Positions 1-7,255 of a stretch of DNA of 23,308 bases are shown here, one piece after another. The stretch covers positions 1-23,308 of the forward strand of contig CALCBC010000016.1 in the NCBI GenBank assembly GCA_937898525.1, written 5' to 3'. The notes below the pieces were generated by a model. That model was not told the origin of the DNA. It did no database searches and was given only the letters and a program-made list of their open reading frames with translations. A program made the translations under genes and the position numbers. Positions within the stretch are counted from its first letter, which is position 1, and the number at the start of each line of letters is the position of its first letter. The stretch comes from an uncultured Sphingomonadales bacterium. GTDB lineage: Bacteria > Pseudomonadota > Alphaproteobacteria > Sphingomonadales > Sphingomonadaceae.

Positions 1-254
1 GGATCGTCGCCTTGGTAGGCCTTTACCCCACCAACTAGCTAATCCAACGCGGGCCCATCCAAAGGCGATAAATCTTTGGTCCGAAGACATTATCCGGTAT
101 TAGCTCCCCTTTCGGGGAGTTATTCCGAACCTAAGGGCAGGTTCCCACGCGTTACGCACCCGTGCGCCACTAGACCCGAAGGTCTCGTTCGACTTGCATG
201 TGTTAGGCATGCCGCCAGCGTTCGTTCTGAGCCAGGATCAAACTCTCAAGTTTG
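1..254 (-). rRNA. rrs: 16S ribosomal RNA, 5' end (partial)
   Basis: Read on the minus strand, this is the first roughly 250 nt of a bacterial 16S rRNA and it runs off the left edge of the window. It carries the universal 27F site (AGAGTTTGATCCTGGCTCAG, about 249-230), then the GAACGCTGGCGGCATGCC block and the TAACACATGCAAGTCGAACG block typical of alphaproteobacteria. The stretch through the GGATAATGTC and GATTTATCGCC helices fits Sphingomonadales. The mature 5' end is estimated by alignment to known 16S starts and may be off by a few bases. Open frames drawn through this stretch are not genes. Confidence 0.98.
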
Positions 255-636
255 TGTCACACACCAAGCAGGCACGATCCCCAGCTTTTGGCCGAAGGAT
301 TCGCTGACCTACGAGGCATGAGCTTCAAGGAGCCGATACCTGCACTGTCAAACGTAATGGATACGAATGGACATGCATCATCGCGACCAGGCTGTGGAGC
401 CTGGAAGGATGTGGCAATCGGCTTACCGTAACCGGTATCCGGAGCCTTGAGCTCCCCGGACCGGGCGCCGTCGCCCACATGTCCCTTCATCAAAAACCAA
501 CGATGTCAAAGAGCCATCCAACGTGCAGAAGCGGACAACTGATCGATCCCCGATTTGCACCGGGGGACCGGCTGTCCATCCTGAGTTGGCGACCGCTGCA
601 GCCGGAGCCGGAAAAACCGGCAGCGCCGCGTCGGTG
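255..636 (-). other. 16S rRNA leader (precursor 5' external spacer)
   Basis: About 380 nt lie between the predicted rRNA transcription start (near 636) and the mature 16S end. Nothing here looks protein-coding. I see three closely spaced hairpins: CCAGGCT/AGCCTGG at 387-404, TACCG/CGGTA at 424-437, and GGAGC/GCTCC at 441-455 with flanking TCCGG/CCGGA pairing. A boxA-like element lies upstream of them. The region should be removed from the precursor by RNase III and other RNases, but the partner strand of the long processing stem would lie beyond the 16S gene, outside the window. Confidence 0.7.
504..515 (-). promoter_or_regulatory. boxA-like rRNA antitermination site
   Basis: On the minus strand this reads GGCTCTTTGACA, close to the classical boxA TGCTCTTTAACA, and it is located inside the rRNA leader where a Nus-factor antitermination signal is expected. 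NusB/NusE binding at boxA in nascent rRNA is established in other bacteria. Its use here is inferred from sequence and position. Confidence 0.6.
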
Positions 637-642
637 AGGGGC

Positions 643-671
643 CATATATGGAGGGCGTCGGATTCGGTCAA
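643..671 (-). promoter_or_regulatory. rRNA operon sigma70-type promoter
   Basis: The minus strand shows TTGACC (671-666), a 17-nt spacer, then TATATG (648-643). This is a near-consensus housekeeping promoter pointing at the 16S gene. Directly upstream of the -35 (about 672-695) is an A/T-rich stretch with AACAAAATTGCAAAAA, resembling an UP element, which stands out in this GC-rich DNA. Transcription should start near 636. The rest of 690-868 holds nothing I can identify. Confidence 0.7.
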
Positions 672-868
672 CCGCCTTTTTGCAATTTTGTTGCGCGGGC
701 CCGGAAAACCGCAGAAATCCTTGGTTTCGCGGCCCATCCGGAGCGGTCGGAGCCGCCCGACAGGGTCCGAATCACGCGTCACGCCGGGCAAAGGCGGGCG
801 GCGCCGATAAGCGAGACCGCCACCGCACCGGCGCGGACGACCTCGCCTAAACCAAATGTTATCGAGCC

Positions 869-1171
869 ATGGTTAACCCCGCGCGCATGAATGCTGCCCC
901 CGCCCAGCCGGCGAGCGCTCCGCGCGTCGCGGTGATCGTGCCTGTCCACACAGTCGCGCACTTCGTCGGCGAGGCGCTCGAATCGCGGCGCGCGCGGACG
1001 CTGGCGGAGTGGGAATGCCGGGTGGTCGATGAAGGGATGCCCGGTAACGTGGCCCGGGCCGTCGCGCCGTACCTCGCCGATTCGCCGATTCGCCTGCTCG
1101 GGACCGACAACCGCGGTGTCTCCGCAGCGCGCGGGGGACTGGAGATGCTCGGCGGAGTGATCCCGCTGTGA
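869..1171 (+). pseudogene. Truncated, degenerate family 2 glycosyltransferase remnant
   Basis: The 100-residue product keeps the start of a GT-A fold glycosyltransferase: VAVIVPVHTVAHF at about residues 20-32 (family form VSVIIPVYN), ALES, TLAEWECRVVDEG, and NRGVSAAR near residue 85. It then stops within about 15 residues. Family members run to about 300 residues and carry a DXD metal site and a catalytic C-terminal part, both absent here. The usual VVDDGS is changed to VVDEGM. I read it as the leftover of a deleted gene. It still ends on a GTGA overlap with the flippase start, so translation through it could couple to that gene. The start could also be the ATG at 887. It may be expressed but is unlikely to be an active transferase. 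Confidence 0.65.
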
Positions 1172-2634
1172 GCGGCTCGCTCGCCTCCTCGGTCCGCCAG
1201 GCGGTCATCTGGCGTTCGGGCAGCCAGATCGCCGCGCAGGTCATCGCCTGGACCTCGACGCTTGCGGTCGTGCGAATCCTCGATCCGTCGGACTACGGGC
1301 TGTTCGCGATGACCCAGGTGGTGCTCGCGTTCCTCAGCTTCCTCAACGGCTACGGTTTCGCCAGTTCGCTGATTCAGGACCGCGAGATCGACGCGCTCAA
1401 GGTGCGTCAGGCGTTCGGCATGCTGCTGCTGGTCAACGCCGGGATCGCGCTGATCCAGCTGGCCATCGCCCCCGCTGCAGCGGCCTGGTACCGCCAGCCG
1501 AAGATCGCCGACCTGCTGCAGGTCCAGGCTCTGATCTATCTCGCGACGCCGTTCATCGCACTTCCCGAAGTGTTGCTGATGCGCGAGATCGACTTCCGCC
1601 GTCCGGCGCTGGTCAACCTCGCTGCCTCGACGATCTCGGCCTCGGTCGCGCTCGGCTGCGCGCTCGCCGGGCTCGGCGTATGGACACTGGTGTGGGCGCC
1701 GATCGCCTATTTCTGGGCGCGCGCGGTGGGACTGATGCTGGCGGCGCGGTTCTTCGTCTGGCCGAGCTTCCGCTTCGCCGGAGCCGGGCGGATGTTCCGC
1801 TTCGGGCTGGTGCTGATCCTCAGTCACCTCGGCTGGACGATCGTCACCCACGCTGACGTGTTCATCGCCTCGCGCTCGCTCGGGCCGCACCAGCTCGGGC
1901 TCTATGCAGAGGCGCTGTTCCTGACGACGATCGTCGCGTGGAAGTTCGTCCCGCCGCTCAACGAGGTCGCGTTCCCGGCCTACTCGCGGCTGCAGGACAA
2001 CCTGCCGGTGCTGAGCGCGGCGTTCCTCAAGGCCGTGCGGCTGATCATGCTGGTGACCTGCCCGCTCTATCTCGGTCTCGCCGTGGTCGCTCCCGAAGCG
2101 GTCGTCGTGGTGCTCGGGGCCAAGTGGGCGGCGATGGCGCCGCTGGTGACGATCATCGCCCTGGCGATGCCGGCGATGACGCTGCACACGCTGTTCGCCC
2201 CGGCGGTGACCGCGATCGGCCGCCCGCGGATCACGATGGAAGCCTCGCTGCTCGGCGCGCTGGTCATGCCTGCGGCCTTCGCCACGGGCGTGCAGTGGGG
2301 CGCGACCGGGCTCGCCTGGGCCTGGCTCGTCGCGTTCCCGGTAATGCCGCTCTATACTTTCCTGCGCGCGCGCGGCCTGCTCGGGATCGGCGCCGCGCAG
2401 CTCGGTGCGGCGGTCGCGCCCGGGATCGGCGCCGCCGCCGCCATGGCGGGCGTCGTGTTCGCTCTCGATTCCGCACTCGGCGCGTTGCCCGAGTGGTCGC
2501 GGCTGGTCCTGCTCGTAATCGCCGGCGGGCTCAGCTACGCGGCGATCCTCTACGCGGTATCGCGCGAAACGCTGCTCGAACTGGTCGCCCTGGTCGCCGA
2601 TCGCCGCGCCCCGAGCCCCGAGCCCGCCGAGTGA
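1168..2634 (+). CDS. Oligosaccharide flippase / lipopolysaccharide biosynthesis protein (MOP superfamily, Wzx-like)
   Basis: This is a 488-residue integral membrane protein with about 12 to 14 hydrophobic segments spread over its length. The opening (VRQAVIWRSGSQIAAQVIAW, then VVRILDPSDYGLFAM) is characteristic of the polysaccharide transport branch of the MOP superfamily, which moves lipid-linked sugar units across the inner membrane for O-antigen or exopolysaccharide assembly. Length is normal for the family. The start is GTG at 1168, overlapping the stop of the preceding glycosyltransferase fragment, with GGAG about 10 nt upstream. The C-terminus is charged and proline-rich (APSPEPAE). No polymerase or other intact sugar gene is nearby, so the substrate cannot be named. 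Confidence 0.85.
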   Translation: MSGSLASSVRQAVIWRSGSQIAAQVIAWTSTLAVVRILDPSDYGLFAMTQVVLAFLSFLNGYGFASSLIQDREIDALKVRQAFGMLLLVNAGIALIQLAIAPAAAAWYRQPKIADLLQVQALIYLATPFIALPEVLLMREIDFRRPALVNLAASTISASVALGCALAGLGVWTLVWAPIAYFWARAVGLMLAARFFVWPSFRFAGAGRMFRFGLVLILSHLGWTIVTHADVFIASRSLGPHQLGLYAEALFLTTIVAWKFVPPLNEVAFPAYSRLQDNLPVLSAAFLKAVRLIMLVTCPLYLGLAVVAPEAVVVVLGAKWAAMAPLVTIIALAMPAMTLHTLFAPAVTAIGRPRITMEASLLGALVMPAAFATGVQWGATGLAWAWLVAFPVMPLYTFLRARGLLGIGAAQLGAAVAPGIGAAAAMAGVVFALDSALGALPEWSRLVLLVIAGGLSYAAILYAVSRETLLELVALVADRRAPSPEPAE

Positions 2635-2653
2635 CGGCAGGAGCGTGCGCCGT

Positions 2654-2682
2654 TTGGCGTTGCGCCGGGCGCGTGGTATCTT
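2654..2682 (+). promoter_or_regulatory. Possible sigma70-type promoter for the aspartic protease gene
   Basis: TTGGCG (2654-2659), a 17-nt spacer and TATCTT (2677-2682) lie about 40 nt before the ATG at 2724, in the only gap between the flippase and the protease. The match is moderate and the call rests on position and spacing. Confidence 0.35.
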
Positions 2683-2723
2683 GGCGCCGGCGCCGGAACC
2701 TGTGAACGGCGCGGGAGAACGAG

Positions 2724-3653
2724 ATGGCCTGGCCCCTGCTCGCCGCCCTGGCCGCCGTGGCGGCGCCCGTTCCGGAAACGACCGCGCCGGAAACCGTTCC
2801 CGACGTGGACATCATCGACCTCGAACAGGAACGCTACCGGCGCATGACCGTGCCGGTGACGATCGATGGCGAAGGACCGTTCCGCTTCATGCTCGACACG
2901 GGCGCGCAGGCCACGGTCGTCTCGCGCGACCTCGCCGAGCGGCTGGCATTGTTCGACCGTTCGCAGGCGACGCTGGTCGGCCTGGCCAGCGCCCGCCAGG
3001 TCGAGACCACGCCGATCGAGGGCGTTACCCTGGGCAGCCGGATGTTCTACATCCGCAACGCGCCCGTGGTGGAGACCGCACACATCGGCGGTGCCGACGG
3101 AATCCTCGGGCTCGACAGCCTGCAGGACCAGCGCGTGCTGCTCGATTTCGTCAACCGGCAGGTCGCGGTCGCCGACGCCGAGGACCTCGGCGGCAACCGC
3201 GGCTACGAGATCGTCGTGCGCGCACGACAGCGGCTCGGGCAGCTGATCATCACCCATGCCCGGCTCGACGGCATCCGCGTCGCCGTGGTGGTCGACAGCG
3301 GCGCGCAGGGGAGCATCGGCAACCTCGAGCTGCTGCGACGCTTCCGCCACTCGCGCAACATCGGCCGGACCGAGCTGACCGATATCAACGGGGTCAAGAT
3401 GACCGGCGCGGTCAAGCTCGGCGCGGAGCTGCAGATCGACCGCGCGCGGCTGCACAACATCCCGATCATGTTCGCCGAATCGCCGACTTTCGCCGCGCTC
3501 GGGCTCGACGACGAGCCGGCGCTGATCCTCGGCATGGAACAGCTCAAGCTGTTCCGGCGCGTGGCGATCGATTTCAAGACCCGGCGCGTGCTGTTCGACC
3601 TGCCGCCGCAGGCGCGCATCGCCGGACGGGAAGCGTTCTCGGCCTTCCGCTAG
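2724..3653 (+). CDS. Secreted retropepsin-like aspartic protease with two catalytic half-sites
   Basis: The 309-residue product starts with a hydrophobic stretch (MAWPLLAALAAVAAPV) that looks like a short signal peptide and points to the periplasm. Two aspartic protease half-sites are visible. DTGAQATVVS is at 58-67 with the follow-up GILGLDSL at 126-133. DSGAQGSIGN is at 191-200 with LILGMEQL at 267-274. Both repeats end in a similar strand (LLDFVNRQV and AIDFKTRRV). Retropepsins normally dimerise to bring two Asp together, whereas here one chain could form a pepsin-like pseudodimer with Asp58 and Asp191. GGGAG lies 8 nt upstream of the ATG. The substrate is unknown. Atm1 follows on the same strand after 57 nt. 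Confidence 0.85.
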   Translation: MAWPLLAALAAVAAPVPETTAPETVPDVDIIDLEQERYRRMTVPVTIDGEGPFRFMLDTGAQATVVSRDLAERLALFDRSQATLVGLASARQVETTPIEGVTLGSRMFYIRNAPVVETAHIGGADGILGLDSLQDQRVLLDFVNRQVAVADAEDLGGNRGYEIVVRARQRLGQLIITHARLDGIRVAVVVDSGAQGSIGNLELLRRFRHSRNIGRTELTDINGVKMTGAVKLGAELQIDRARLHNIPIMFAESPTFAALGLDDEPALILGMEQLKLFRRVAIDFKTRRVLFDLPPQARIAGREAFSAFR

Positions 3654-3710
3654 CCGCGCGCGAAGGATTTGTTCGTTGCCGGCGGCCCCGCGCCTTCCCA
3701 CTTGTGCGTC

Positions 3711-5534
3711 ATGACGGAAGGCGAGCGGGCTAGCACGAGCGAGAAGGACTGGGCCGGGTGGGGCACGGTGCGCCGGTTCCTGCCCTACCTGTGGCCGCGC
3801 GAGCGGTCCGACCTGCGCTGGCGCATCGCGGGCGCCGCGGTGCTGGTCGTCGTCGCCAAGCTGGTCGTGCTGACGCTGCCGTTCGCCTACGCGGGCGCGG
3901 TCGACGCGATGTCCGAAGGCGGCGAACCGGCGGTGTGGGTGGCGATGGCCCTCGTCGTCGCCTATGCGGCCGGGCGCTTCTCGACCGTGGTGTTCGACAA
4001 CGTACGCAACATCGTGTTCGAGCGCGTCGGGCAGGACGCGGTGCGACAGCTGACCGAGGACGTGTTCGCGCGGCTGCACAACCTGAGCCTGCGGTTCCAC
4101 CTGTCGCGGCGGACCGGCGAGGTGACCAAGGTCGTCGAGCGCGGCTCGAAGTCGATCAACACGATGATCTACTTCCTGCTGTTCAACATCGCCCCGACCG
4201 CAGTCGAAATGGTCGTCGTCGCCGGCATCTTCTACTTCAAGTTCGGCTGGGAGGTCGTGCTGGCGACCGCGGTGACCGTGGTCTCGTACATCTGGCTGAC
4301 TCGCGCGATCACCGAGTGGCGGACCAAGCTGCGCGCGCGGATGAACGACCTCGACGGGCTGGCGCTCGCCCGTGCCGTCGACTCGCTGCTCAACTACGAG
4401 ACGGTCAAGTACTTCGGCGCCGAGGCGCGCGAGCGCGAACGCTACGGCCAGGCCGCCCGCGCCTATGCCGAGGCGGCGATCAAGAGCGAGAACTCGCTCG
4501 GCCTGCTCAACATCGCGCAGGCGGCGATCATGAACCTGATGATGGGCGGGGCGATGGCTTTCACCGTCTGGGGGTGGAGCCAGGGCCGGCTTTCGGTCGG
4601 CGACCTGGTGCTGATCAACACTTTCCTGATGCAGCTTTTCCGCCCGCTCGACATGCTTGGCTGGGTCTACCGGACCATCCGCCAGGGGCTCGTCGACATG
4701 GCCGCGATGTTCCGGCTGATCGACACCGAAGTTGAGGTGAAGGATAAGCCCGGCGCGCCGACGCTGGTCGTCCGCCGGCCGACGGTGGTGTTCGAGGATG
4801 TGGTGTTCGGCTACGACCGCGACCGCGAGATCCTCCACGGGCTGTCGTTCGAGGTCCCGGCGGGCGCGCACGTCGCGATCGTCGGGCCCTCGGGCGCGGG
4901 CAAGTCGACCATCGGACGGCTGCTGTTCCGTTTCTACGACCCGTGGGAAGGCCGCATCCTGATCGACGGGCAGGACATCAGCGAGGTCACCCAGGAGAGC
5001 CTGCGCGCGCATATCGGCATCGTCCCGCAGGACTCGGTGCTGTTCAACGACACGATCGGCTACAACATCGCCTACGGTCGCGACGGGGCGAGCCAGGAAG
5101 ATGTCGCCGCCGCAGCGCGCGACGCGGCGATCCTGCCGTTCATCGAACGGCTGCCGCAGGGGTTCGAGACCGAGGTCGGCGAGCGCGGGCTCAAGCTGTC
5201 GGGTGGCGAGAAGCAGCGCGTGGCGATCGCTCGCACGCTGCTGAAGAACCCACCGATCCTGCTGCTCGACGAAGCCACCAGCGCGCTCGACACACGCACC
5301 GAGCAGGACATCCTGCAGACGCTGCGGCGCGTGTCGCAGCACCGTACTTCGCTCGCCATCGCTCACCGGCTGTCGACGATCGCCGACGCGGACACGATCT
5401 TCGTGCTCGAGCACGGGCGGCTCGCCGAAAGCGGGAGCCACGTCGAGCTGCTGCGGCGCGACGGTCTCTATGCCGAGATGTGGAACCGCCAGCTCGCCGA
5501 GCGCGAGCAGGCGCTGGACGAAGCGGCCGAGTAG
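3711..5534 (+). CDS. atm1: Atm1/HMT1-type ABC exporter, fused permease and ATPase
   Basis: This is a 607-residue half-transporter: an N-terminal tail, a six-helix membrane domain (about 30-325), then a nucleotide-binding domain. Walker A is GPSGAGKST at 392-400, the signature LSGGEKQR starts at 496, Walker B with catalytic Glu is ILLLDEATSALD from 516, and the H-loop is in LAIAHRLSTI. The LNIAQ segment with Asn267 and Gln270 matches, from memory, the glutathione-binding Asn/Gln pair of the Novosphingobium Atm1 structure. The family exports oxidised glutathione, glutathione-metal adducts or an Fe-S-related compound as a homodimer. I chose ATG 3711; the frame stays open to a TTG at 3669 but that start adds an unlikely leader. 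Confidence 0.93.
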   Translation: MTEGERASTSEKDWAGWGTVRRFLPYLWPRERSDLRWRIAGAAVLVVVAKLVVLTLPFAYAGAVDAMSEGGEPAVWVAMALVVAYAAGRFSTVVFDNVRNIVFERVGQDAVRQLTEDVFARLHNLSLRFHLSRRTGEVTKVVERGSKSINTMIYFLLFNIAPTAVEMVVVAGIFYFKFGWEVVLATAVTVVSYIWLTRAITEWRTKLRARMNDLDGLALARAVDSLLNYETVKYFGAEARERERYGQAARAYAEAAIKSENSLGLLNIAQAAIMNLMMGGAMAFTVWGWSQGRLSVGDLVLINTFLMQLFRPLDMLGWVYRTIRQGLVDMAAMFRLIDTEVEVKDKPGAPTLVVRRPTVVFEDVVFGYDRDREILHGLSFEVPAGAHVAIVGPSGAGKSTIGRLLFRFYDPWEGRILIDGQDISEVTQESLRAHIGIVPQDSVLFNDTIGYNIAYGRDGASQEDVAAAARDAAILPFIERLPQGFETEVGERGLKLSGGEKQRVAIARTLLKNPPILLLDEATSALDTRTEQDILQTLRRVSQHRTSLAIAHRLSTIADADTIFVLEHGRLAESGSHVELLRRDGLYAEMWNRQLAEREQALDEAAE

Positions 5535-5554
5535 GCGCACAAGCCGCGCGGCCG

Positions 5555-5570
5555 CTTGAGCACGATCAAG
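5555..5570. promoter_or_regulatory. FNR/FixK-like palindrome upstream of the cytochrome genes
   Basis: CTTGAGCACGATCAAG is a perfect CTTGA-N6-TCAAG dyad matching the TTGA-N6-TCAA core of the FNR/FixK/CRP-type oxygen regulators of alphaproteobacteria. It is the only such site I noticed, and it precedes genes for c-type cytochromes, where regulation by oxygen is common. The dyad centre is about 43 nt before the ATG at 5606. A weak -10 (CATAAA, 5591-5596) follows. Confidence 0.5.
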
Positions 5571-5605
5571 GCGGCGTTCGTCCGGTCACTCATAAAGAGG
5601 TTCGC

Positions 5606-6118
5606 ATGATCAGGCCGTCCGTTCTCCTCGCTTCGGGAGCCCTCGCGCTGTTCGCCGCCGGGGCGCTCGCCCAGTCCGCCGCCTTCGATGTCCGCGCAGC
5701 GATGCAGCAGCGGGTCAACCCCGCGATGCTGGAGATCTGGGACGTCAGCAACAACGCGCTCGACGACGAGGGTGCGATCGATCCTGCCCAGATGGACGAG
5801 GCCAAGTGGACCGCAATCGCCGAGGCGGCCGACCGCCTCGCCGCGGCGAGCCGCGACATGGCCGCGGCCGAGGCGTTCATCGCCGCGGCGCCCGACAACA
5901 GCGAGGTCGACGAAGGCGAGATCACGATGGCCGCGGTGCAGAAGCACCTCGACCGCGACCCGGCCGCATTCCGGCAGATGGCGCGCGCGCTGGCCGAGCA
6001 CGCCGACCACATCGCCCTCGCCGCCCGCGCGCGGGACGCCGTGGCGGCCGGAGACATGATCGGCGGGACCGATGCCTTCTGCGAGGCGTGCCACGCAGTA
6101 TTCTGGTATCCTGAGTAA
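5606..6118 (+). CDS. Periplasmic c-type cytochrome, cytochrome c'-like (paralog A)
   Basis: The 170-residue product has a clear signal peptide (MIRPSVLLASGALALFAAGALA, likely cut before Gln23), then a mostly helical Ala-rich body and a single haem-binding motif CEACH at 159-163, seven residues from the C-terminus. A helical protein with a C-terminal CXXCH is the arrangement of the cytochrome c'/c556 four-helix bundle class. The VNPAMLEIWDVSNNALDDEG block at about 38-57 recurs in the next gene, so the two are tandem duplicates. A good ribosome site (AAAGAGG) is 6 nt before the ATG. The redox partner is unknown; it is probably one of the membrane proteins downstream. Confidence 0.82.
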   Translation: MIRPSVLLASGALALFAAGALAQSAAFDVRAAMQQRVNPAMLEIWDVSNNALDDEGAIDPAQMDEAKWTAIAEAADRLAAASRDMAAAEAFIAAAPDNSEVDEGEITMAAVQKHLDRDPAAFRQMARALAEHADHIALAARARDAVAAGDMIGGTDAFCEACHAVFWYPE

Positions 6119-6145
6119 CCTCGCCCTTCGGGCTGGGGAGATTAC
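6116..6145 (+). other. Hairpin between the two cytochrome genes
   Basis: GCCC-TTC-GGGC with imperfect outward pairing (TAACCTC against GAGATTA) begins at the stop codon of the first cytochrome gene. There is no T-run, so a processing or mRNA-stability hairpin is as likely as a terminator. Confidence 0.35.
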
Positions 6146-6184
6146 GAATGGGTCCGGATCCTGCCAGTCGCTAGCCTGCAGCCG

Positions 6185-6706
6185 ATGAGCAAGACTGCCT
6201 TCCTCTTCGCCGCCGCAGGGTTGTTCACCGCCACGGCGCTCGCCGACACCGGCGAGCCGTTGCACACGCGCCAGGCGATGGTCGACGGGGTCAACCCGGC
6301 AGCGCTGGCAATCTGGGAAGTGACCAACGCAGCGATGGACGACGAGGGCGGGCTCGATCCGGCCTTGCTCGACGCCGAGGGCTGGGGCCGCATCGAAGAA
6401 GCGGCGCGGATGCTCGAGATTTACGGCCGGCGCATGGCCGAGGCCGAGATCATCGTCGCCGGCGGGCCCGACCTGGTTTCAGGCGAAGTGCCTCCGGGCG
6501 TCGCCACGAGAGAGCAGATCCAGGCGATGATCGATTCCGATCCCGCCGGCTTCCGCGCGGTTTCGGCCGACATGGCCGCGCAGGGGGCCGCGTTGGCCGA
6601 GGCGGCAAGAGCTCGCGACGCGGCCAGGACCGCCGATCTCGCGTTCGGCATCGATGCGGCCTGCCAGGCCTGTCACACCCGCTACTGGTTCCTGCAGGGA
6701 AGCTAG
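6185..6706 (+). CDS. Periplasmic c-type cytochrome, cytochrome c'-like (paralog B)
   Basis: This 173-residue paralog of the preceding cytochrome has a signal peptide (MSKTAFLFAAAGLFTATALA, cut before Asp21), the shared VNPAALAIWEVTNAAMDDEG block, and a C-terminal haem site CQACH at 160-164 followed by TRYWFLQGS. In both paralogs an aromatic FWY/YWF patch follows the haem motif. The two differ in the central region (PDLVSGEVPPGVATREQ here), which suggests separate roles rather than recent duplication. The gap to the first gene is 66 nt and contains a hairpin. No strong ribosome site precedes the ATG, so translation may be weaker than for paralog A. Confidence 0.8.
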   Translation: MSKTAFLFAAAGLFTATALADTGEPLHTRQAMVDGVNPAALAIWEVTNAAMDDEGGLDPALLDAEGWGRIEEAARMLEIYGRRMAEAEIIVAGGPDLVSGEVPPGVATREQIQAMIDSDPAGFRAVSADMAAQGAALAEAARARDAARTADLAFGIDAACQACHTRYWFLQGS

Positions 6707-6757
6707 AGCCCCTCGCCTCGCCCCCCGCCCTCTGTTACGCAAGCGCCGGGGGTTTCA

Positions 6758-7255
6758 ATGTCCGCACTCGCGTGGATCGAGCAGACGCGCCTTTCCGTGT
6801 TCGTGCGGGAAGACTTCTACGCCTATTTCGTATTGCTGATCGGCCATGCCTGGGGCATGGCCTTCCTTGTCGGCGGCGGGATCGCGATCGGCCTCAGGGT
6901 GCTCGGGGTCGGCTCGGGCGCCAGGCTCGAGCGGTTCCGCATGTTCGTCCCGGTCATGGGGATCGGCGCGGGCCTTGCGATCGTGTCCGGACTGGGCCTG
7001 CTCGTCGGCTACCCGGCCAAGGCTCTGACCAACTGGATCTTCGCGCTCAAGTTCGCCTGCCTGGTCGGCGCGGCTCTGCTGGTCCGGACAATCGCGCGCA
7101 CGGCATTCCCGGCCGCGGCGCGCGGCGCAGCGGTCCCTCGCGGCGCGCGCTGGGCCGCTGCGGCTTCGCTGGTGCTATGGCTCGGCGGCGTCGCGAGCGG
7201 CAAGCTGCTGCTCTACACCAACACCATGCTGCTCACGACGGACCTCGAGTGGTGA
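6758..7255 (+). CDS. Four-helix integral membrane protein, DUF6644-like (paralog 1)
   Basis: The 165-residue product is highly hydrophobic, with about four membrane segments: about 21-48 (contains LIGHAWGMAFLVGG), 63-86, 93-113 and 132-152 (ending ASGKLLLYT). His30 is the only histidine. The protein aligns by eye with its downstream neighbour: a His early in helix 1 followed by a G-rich stretch, a Pro-start helix 2 with SG, a Lys inside helix 3 (ALKFACL), and a GK/GR in helix 4. I place it near DUF6644 from memory of that family. There is no characterised function. The start is ATG 6758, 51 nt after the cytochrome stop. It overlaps the next gene by GTGA. Confidence 0.72.
   Translation: MSALAWIEQTRLSVFVREDFYAYFVLLIGHAWGMAFLVGGGIAIGLRVLGVGSGARLERFRMFVPVMGIGAGLAIVSGLGLLVGYPAKALTNWIFALKFACLVGAALLVRTIARTAFPAAARGAAVPRGARWAAAASLVLWLGGVASGKLLLYTNTMLLTTDLEW

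Noticed and set aside
347..352. TTGACA (minus strand) as a second rRNA promoter
   Set aside because: It is a perfect -35 hexamer, but no -10 is seen 16 to 18 nt downstream.
76..810. Short open frames over the 16S gene and its leader
   Set aside because: They overlap rRNA, boxA and promoter signals and show no protein family.
859..2187. 442-residue minus-strand open frame over the flippase
   Set aside because: It is an Arg/Gln/His-rich shadow of a membrane protein gene, with no domain.
2550..5540. 996-residue open frame on the minus strand
   Set aside because: It lies fully antisense to the aspartic protease and Atm1 genes. Its product is Arg/Asp/His/Gln-rich with no motif, as expected from the complement of high-GC3 coding sequence.
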